Source: Desarmillaria ectypa
Lineage: Eukaryota > Basidiomycota > Agaricomycetes > Agaricales > Physalacriaceae
Reading direction: 5' to 3'
Assembly: GCA_030407005.1 (NCBI GenBank)
Contig: JAUDYN010000003.1
Coordinates: forward strand, 4,030,001 to 4,094,000
DNA length: 64,000 bases
The notes under the pieces are model-generated. The model was not told the origin of the DNA, ran no database searches, and worked only from the letters and a program-made list of their open reading frames with translations. Both the position numbers and the translations under genes were made by a program. Shown piece by piece: positions 58,929-64,000 of the stretch; position 1 is the stretch's first letter; every line of letters starts with the position of its first letter.

Positions 58929-60347
58929 GTGCAGGGTAAGTAGACAGACAACATAGCAGACAGAAAAATAGAAAGACTTTATAGAACCGAGCAGCAGAAC
59001 AGACCCTTTTAGTAGCCCCTAGCTTGATGAACCAAGTAAATGATCAGATCAAATGCTGACATAATGGCAGCTTGATCAATGACGCACCACGAGAAAGGCA
59101 ACCAAGCAGTCCTCCTTGGTCAAATATTACCTAGTCACTTACAACGTCCTCTCCACTCTCGGCTGGTAATGGATCCTTATCCTGACCCTTGTCTACGTAT
59201 TCAACCCTGACGGCAATTCTGCTGCCATCCAGCCAACTGCCTCCGCCTTTTCTCGCATCCTCGCATCCTCGCATCCCTGTCATTCGTCCACGCTGACAAT
59301 TTTTATTCTTCTCACGTTGAGTCTGGGCTACCCTACTTTTTGCAACCTGTCTATTGCCGTGCAACAACGACGTACTGGCGGGTCGGGACCATCACCGCGT
59401 TCGTACAAGCAAGCGCCATCCTCGAAGCCATCCATGTCCTGCTCGGCTGGGTGCGTAGTTCACTGTCAACGACAGCCATGCAAGTAGCCAGCAGACTGTA
59501 CGCTATCTGGGGCATCACTGAGCCATTCCAATGCGTCTCCTCGAATTCTCGGTCTCTATGTCATGTACACGCACATGATTGTTCAGAGATGAAACGTCCC
59601 AGGTCTCGGGAAAGGTGCAAAAGCGAATTAATTTGTTATAAGGAGGATAGAGTAGTAGTGGAAACCCTCAGCGCCCCGTATTCAACTTGAACTTATAATT
59701 TCCTGATTGATGCTTTTTGCAAACCCGATACGAGCCTCCCCTGGATGTGGCCCATAATTGAAAGTAGTATAATCTGTTTGAATCCTTTTTAGCGACACCT
59801 CCACAGAAACCAGAGTACGTACATGATTTCAGGAATAACCCTCCCACGATCACCAGTCGGCGTCCAATCCGCTACCATCATGCGAGAGCACACCCCCAAT
59901 ACAATGACTACACAACCAGCTCAGCAAGAATATGATGAAGACGCAATACACAATAACCTCGAATTATCATCTGTTTTTCCTGTCCACGATAATCAGGTTC
60001 CATATACGGGCTGCCCGGTACTTTTTGAGCCTACCGAGGTCAAAATTTCGACGGTCAATGTAGAATTTATGGCCATTGAAAACGAGCGCGATGTTAACCT
60101 ACGAATCACAACTGCATTTGTGCATCCCTAGATGTGCTCAGGCTATTCAATAGTTACATCTCTGACAGACCCACCTTGTCTAAGGTCGTCTGCACGGCTG
60201 GAACCCGGAATCTTGCAATCCTTGTGAGCATAGACCAATGAGGTGAATCTTATTTATGAATATCATCATGTATAGCTCATCTGTTACTAATCGAGAAGCA
60301 TATATGAGCGTCGTTCCAGTGTCAGTATCTGAAGAGGATCAGATGCG
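58929..60347. other. Intergenic stretch with a short tandem repeat
   Basis: Holds the promoter region of the second GH16 gene. TCGCATCC is repeated three times at 59253-59276. A plus-strand frame at 59823-60131 is open for 102 codons but matches no family. Confidence 0.4.
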
Positions 60348-61170
60348 CTACATATACCAAGGTAGCTTTGAGGACGTACAACATTGAGTCCAAGGGACGC
60401 CAAGGATTTCCATTGGTGTCCCACAACTACAGTATCCATGAAAACGATCCAATATATCTACCATAATAGATTCAATCCCAGAAGGGCCCAACGAGTTGTA
60501 CATTGTACTTCTGATTTGATGGACATGTAGAGAGGTTTCTTCCTTGCCTTTGTGGTATCCCAACATGCCAGAGAGAGCTATAGAGAAAAATTTTAATAGA
60601 TCGACCACCTTGAGAGTGAGTCTGACGGAACAACTTACCTCTGAGCCCGTCTCCTGCTTGCTTGTGAGATACGCTGAAAACATACGAGTTTCCACCGAGC
60701 CCGCTGCCATAATGTTCTCGAATAGTGTGGGCTCCTTGCAACACGCTATGGATCTAAACGCCATTCTCAGTAAGCCATCATTTGTAAAGTAATTGAAATT
60801 ATCTGTCGTCCTACTGACGGTGCCAAAGGTCTGATTTTCAATGGTGACACCTGCAAATTTGATTGTCTCCGTGGCTGGCACTCCTCTGACACTTTCCGAG
60901 CCCTACGATAGCAGTTATGACGCATTGATGGGAGAGTATGTCAATGACTTACGTAGACCACCCAGAGTTTTCTTATTTTATCGACGTAGGAGCAACTCTT
61001 TTCGGTGACAAACTGGTCTCTGATGCAAAATGGACAGTTTTCAGGGAACCAAAGTTCTGCAGAGCCCGTGTCAATTTCGACTGTGTGGGTTTGGAAGGGC
61101 GTGCCAATGCTGATCGGATTGTAACATAGCATATCAATGGTTCAATCAATGAAGTCTGTAAGGCTAGCAA
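60348..61170 (-). pseudogene. Pepsin-like aspartic protease relic
   Basis: The first exon starts inside the mature enzyme: NPISIGTPFQTHTVEIDTGS then AELWFP, with the first catalytic DTGS intact. After a clean intron come ETIKFAGVTIENQTFGTV and FTNDGLLRMAFRSIA; the flap Tyr region reads VVYGSESVRG. A third exon has WDTTKARKKPLYMS and WALLGLNLLW, then an in-frame TAG. Beyond it the second catalytic motif reads MDTVVVG where DTG is expected. The signal peptide, propeptide and the first strands are missing, and the break coincides with the edge of the tRNA/MITE duplication at about 61.2 kb. So both ends are damaged and the second active-site Asp loop is altered: not a working protease. Confidence 0.8.
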
Positions 61171-61245
61171 CTACTGGTTTGATAATCGTCGAAATGGGAT
61201 CTAGTGGTAGAACGGGCGACTGTGTGCTGCTGGTAACTTTGCACA

Positions 61246-61362
61246 ATGCAGATATGATATTCAAACCATCATTCTACCAAATTTCCACAGTAAATTCTCA
61301 AAATTGAGGAAACGAGGCACTTCGGACATTTTATTGACACTTCTGGTGGATCGATATCGATA
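61246..61362 (-). mobile_element. MITE-like element, copy 4 (short fragment)
   Basis: About 115 bp, nearly identical in reverse complement to the left part of copy 3, ending at the TATCGATATCGATCCACCAG terminus. The rest of the element is cut off next to the aspartic-protease relic. Confidence 0.65.
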
Positions 61363-61474
61363 AATAGCAATATTTCGAACTTGTAGTAAGTTCCAAGCCC
61401 GACTTATTTTTCCGCACATTCTCTTGCCTCGAAATGGAATTGTAAACATTGGGGGCAAAAAGTGTAAATGTAAT

Positions 61475-61572
61475 AGCCCACCGTGGGGGTCGAACCCACA
61501 GCCTTCAGATGTGTATACAAAGCCGTCTGGTTTTTAAAAGTCTGACGCTCTATCCGATTGAGCTAGGCAGGC
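61475..61572 (-). tRNA. tRNA-Lys, anticodon TTT, with intron
   Basis: Same length and arms as the 55.8 kb gene. The anticodon loop is CTTTTAA (TTT, reading AAA), and the 24-nt intron differs in sequence (starts AAACCAGACGG). The acceptor stem is GCCTGCC with GGTGGGC, leaving two G-T type pairs, so the stem is weaker than in the sister gene. T arm and D arm are unchanged. It may be functional or on the way to decay. Confidence 0.8.
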
Positions 61573-63129
61573 AACGTCACGTTCCTCCATACATAGCTTA
61601 GAGCATTAAGTGACACTATTAGTTCCGAAAGCGACCTCCTACAACCAAGCATTGGCACTGAGAATCCAAAAGCTGAAAGCTATAGGGAAGTGCTGAGAAT
61701 CGCTGGGGATGACTACGATGTTCTAATTGGAAGCAATGCAGCCATGAATAAGAAAGGCTGTAGTGAATGATGTGGAGCAAACGGGTCAACCAGTGAATAG
61801 ATGAGGTATCGCTGATAGAAATGGGAATGAGAAAACTATTGGATGATAAGGAAAGACGCTTGCTAGGAAGATAGAAGCACCGTTCGGTAGGATAGACGTT
61901 CATCTTGGTATGGCTGATATAACGAAGGTGAACACTGGTTCGTGTAAACAACGTTCAAATTCTCACACAAGTCACCGCTACCTTTCTTCGACAGCTCAAA
62001 GGATATCCTTCCCAGCTCCGAATCATTGTCGTCCATATCGCGTGTAAATCGTTCAATTATCTTCGTGTCGCCGTAGCATTCTGTGACAGAGCTAGTCCTT
62101 CCTGAAAACGAGTCAAGTTTCTTAAAAAAATGCGCCAGTAGCTCCCAGTATATCGGGATCTTTTGAAGGAGACCAGTTTCGTAGGTGTGATAGACCTAGA
62201 GTGCCAAAGACAGCGAAAAGGCCGCCAGCTCCCACGTCATTGACGCGATTTTCCGGGCCGGTGTTTCTTGGCTTCTAACCATCATCATCACCAACGCTCC
62301 CAGTAACATTTTTATTTATCCTAAGCTCTATCAAAATAACAGATGAACTCCACGACGGCTCAACTTGGTTGTAAAAATTGGTGCCCAAGTGCTTTACTGT
62401 CGAAAGGACGAACTACATGATGGTGCGCCATTCTATTACCGATGGAGGCAGCTTGAACAGTAACTGACTTCTGCGATATTCACAGCAACATCACAATTGA
62501 CTCGAACTCGACCTCCATCCTTGAGGCACAAATAGTATCAGTGCGACGATGAAGAACGCTTGGTTCTTCTGCGAATCCTGCATGAATGCGGTATGAATGT
62601 GGCTGGTATTCGGGACCAAGGCCAGGCGTGTTGCGCTGTCTATGTGCATTTTGTACGGCAAGTTGCATATCCCGTACATATAGAAAATGCACTAGACTAC
62701 GGGATGATGAGGTCGCCAAGAATTAGTTTCACAAGGCAGGTACCGCACGTACTAGCCCCCACCATACTCCAGGATCACCCGTGAACCACGGGCTGTATTT
62801 TCCCTTCATAAAGGTCACGTTTAGCCTTATATTCGGCCTCATCCAGCTCGTCCTCTATAGCTGCGAACAAAGTGCAGCAACTGGCGGGTGGTACCGTAGT
62901 CGCTGCGCAAATCTTCCACAACAGCCTAGAGGTCAGCAATCGTCCCTTCATTATAAATCTGTTGGTTACTGATATAGAAGCTTAATCTGATCAAATATGC
63001 CATTGCTGGGATGAACGATACGACCACGAGCACGTCGGCGAATTCCAGAGCACTGATCCGGTGTCTACTGTCTGGAATGCAAGCAGCAGTGAAATGACAG
63101 CTTCTTGCCATGAATAGGGTACGGCTATG
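61573..63129. other. Intergenic stretch, no supported gene
   Basis: A hydrophobic minus-strand piece at 62926-63111 (LEFADVLVVVSFIPAMAYLI) and a neighbouring frame at 62491-62679 look like membrane-protein remains, but no family can be fixed. Confidence 0.4.
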
Positions 63130-63945
63130 TATCCATGGAATGTCGTATGTTCATGTCTTTTTTTTAAAGCTAATCTGACGGGTCTTCTTCCCTCTTCGCA
63201 GTCTTCATGTGCTCATTCTCACTGGCATTGTGGGCCTACCTTCTTATATGCGCCTATGTGCTGTGTTGATGCGCCTTGGGTTGGTTGTGTTATAAGAAGC
63301 CGGCAGAGAACAACTTCCTTCATCTAGTTGTCAGCATGAAAAAAAAAACAGTAAGACGCCTTTCACGTCGTAAGTTCGTCCCAGACCATACAGACCTTGA
63401 ATACAAACCTAACCTAGCGTTTGATTTCTGTTGAATGGAAGCTACCCCTTGTTGACGCTGACGGTCCCCACCTACCGTGGTTTTTCCTGCCAATATCGAT
63501 GATGATATCTAATAGCGTTGATTGTTACATGTTGCTAACATATTTGCAGTAAAGCTGTTCCAATCCATTTTGGACGCAACTACACGCGATGTCATGATAT
63601 GGACTGTCGTGTGTTCATGTCTCCTTTACAAGCTAACGTTTTCCCTCTCTTTTCAGTCTTTATGCTCTCAGACTCACTAGGATTGCTGGCCTAGCTTCTT
63701 ATATACATGCATGTGCTATTTCAACGCTCGTGGGTTTGTTGTGTCATGGAGAGACGGAGGATATTTTCTTTCGGCCAGGTCTCAGCATCCTGCTAATATA
63801 TGGGAGATATCCGTACTCCTCTAAAGGTAATCCATTGTGTTCTTCACTTAGAGTTGCTGACACATGTTCACGGCGCAGCTATCGATCTGTTTGGGGTGCA
63901 ACTAAACGCAATTCCTATGACAACATTTGATTCCGTTTGCCGCAC
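63130..63945 (+). repeat. Diverged tandem duplication of an approximately 460-bp unit
   Basis: Words of 63130-63300 recur 465 bp later at 63595-63760, for example GTTCATGTCT, CTTCTTATA, CTATGTGCTGT-like and GGTTGTGTTATA-like stretches. The end of unit 1 (GTTGCTAACATATTTGCAG, GCAACTACACGCGATG) recurs at about 63850-63925. Unit 1 reads MYPWNVVCSCLFFK where unit 2 reads MIWTVVCSCLLYK, so the unit may stem from an exon. Confidence 0.55.
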
Positions 63946-64000
63946 GGACCCTGTCTTTTCCTTCAAACGCCATTCTGTATGTTTCAGCTACTTCTCCTTC

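Larger units (their letters stand above)
61246..61572 (-). repeat. tRNA-Lys/MITE inverted duplication, copy 2
   Basis: Inverted partner of 55783-56120. Differences are few in the 240-bp flank but cluster inside the tRNA anticodon loop and intron. Confidence 0.85.

Noticed and set aside
62926..63111. Ethylene-receptor-like membrane segment
   Set aside because: The hydrophobic pattern is vaguely similar, but the conserved Cys and His residues and any kinase part are missing.
1..64000. CRISPR arrays, bacterial operons and prophage genes
   Set aside because: No regularly spaced repeats, no Shine-Dalgarno-type gene strings and clear spliceosomal introns. The DNA is fungal.

Overview
The window reads as nuclear DNA of a filamentous basidiomycete, most likely an Agaricomycete (mushroom-type fungus). 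The coding genes are broken by many short GT-AG introns, mostly about 50-60 nt. Several families are ones known mainly from Agaricomycetes: DUF6593, DUF6699, DUF6534 and DUF6914 proteins, leucine-rich F-box proteins, a CK1-type kinase relic, and GH16 glucanases. All exon structures below were spliced by eye. Where I give a protein length, the exons add up to a whole number of codons.

Layout. 1-6.8 kb: no recognisable gene. 6.8-8.1 kb: F-box gene. 12.9-13.6 kb: DUF6593 gene. 15.8-16.4 kb: Dap1/MAPR-type haem-binding protein. 18.3-19.1 kb: dead CK1-like kinase. 21.6-22.3 kb: dead F-box gene. 23.2-26.0 kb: copy A of an inverted duplication carrying a DUF6699 gene. 26.8-28.2 kb: F-box gene. 29.5-32.0 kb: cohesin-loader subunit MAU2/SCC4. 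32.5-34.4 kb: DUF6534 membrane protein. 34.8-35.3 kb: DUF6914 protein. 35.9-37.2 kb: two MITE-like elements and a hairpin cluster. 38.4-39.2 kb: F-box-type gene. 40.0-41.4 kb: GH16 glucanase. 41.8-42.6 kb: F-box relic. 43.2-44.5 kb: multi-pass membrane protein. About 45.5 kb: possible solo LTR. 46.5-49.6 kb: ferric reductase and CTR copper transporter side by side. 51.3-52.3 kb: eroded second copy of the GH16-to-membrane-protein block. 52.9-54.9 kb: copy B of the DUF6699 duplication, inverted. 55.8 and 61.5 kb: two intron-bearing tRNA-Lys genes with different anticodons, in an inverted duplication that also carries the MITE-like repeat. 57.7-58.9 kb: second GH16 gene. 60.3-61.2 kb: decayed aspartic protease. 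63.1-63.9 kb: tandem repeat.

How the genes fit together. The conserved anchors are MAU2 (sister-chromatid cohesion), Dap1 (sterol and cytochrome P450 support) and the tRNA-Lys genes. The ferric reductase and CTR transporter suggest a reductive copper/iron uptake pair: metalloreductases of this family supply Cu(I) to CTR channels. The two secreted GH16 enzymes would act on beta-glucans outside the cell or in the wall. The rest is expanded, fast-turning-over fungal family content in several stages of decay. The strongest unusual signal is structural: the window has been reworked by repeated inverted segmental duplication followed by deletion. The duplicated blocks are bounded by telomere-like palindromes in one case and by a tRNA gene in another.
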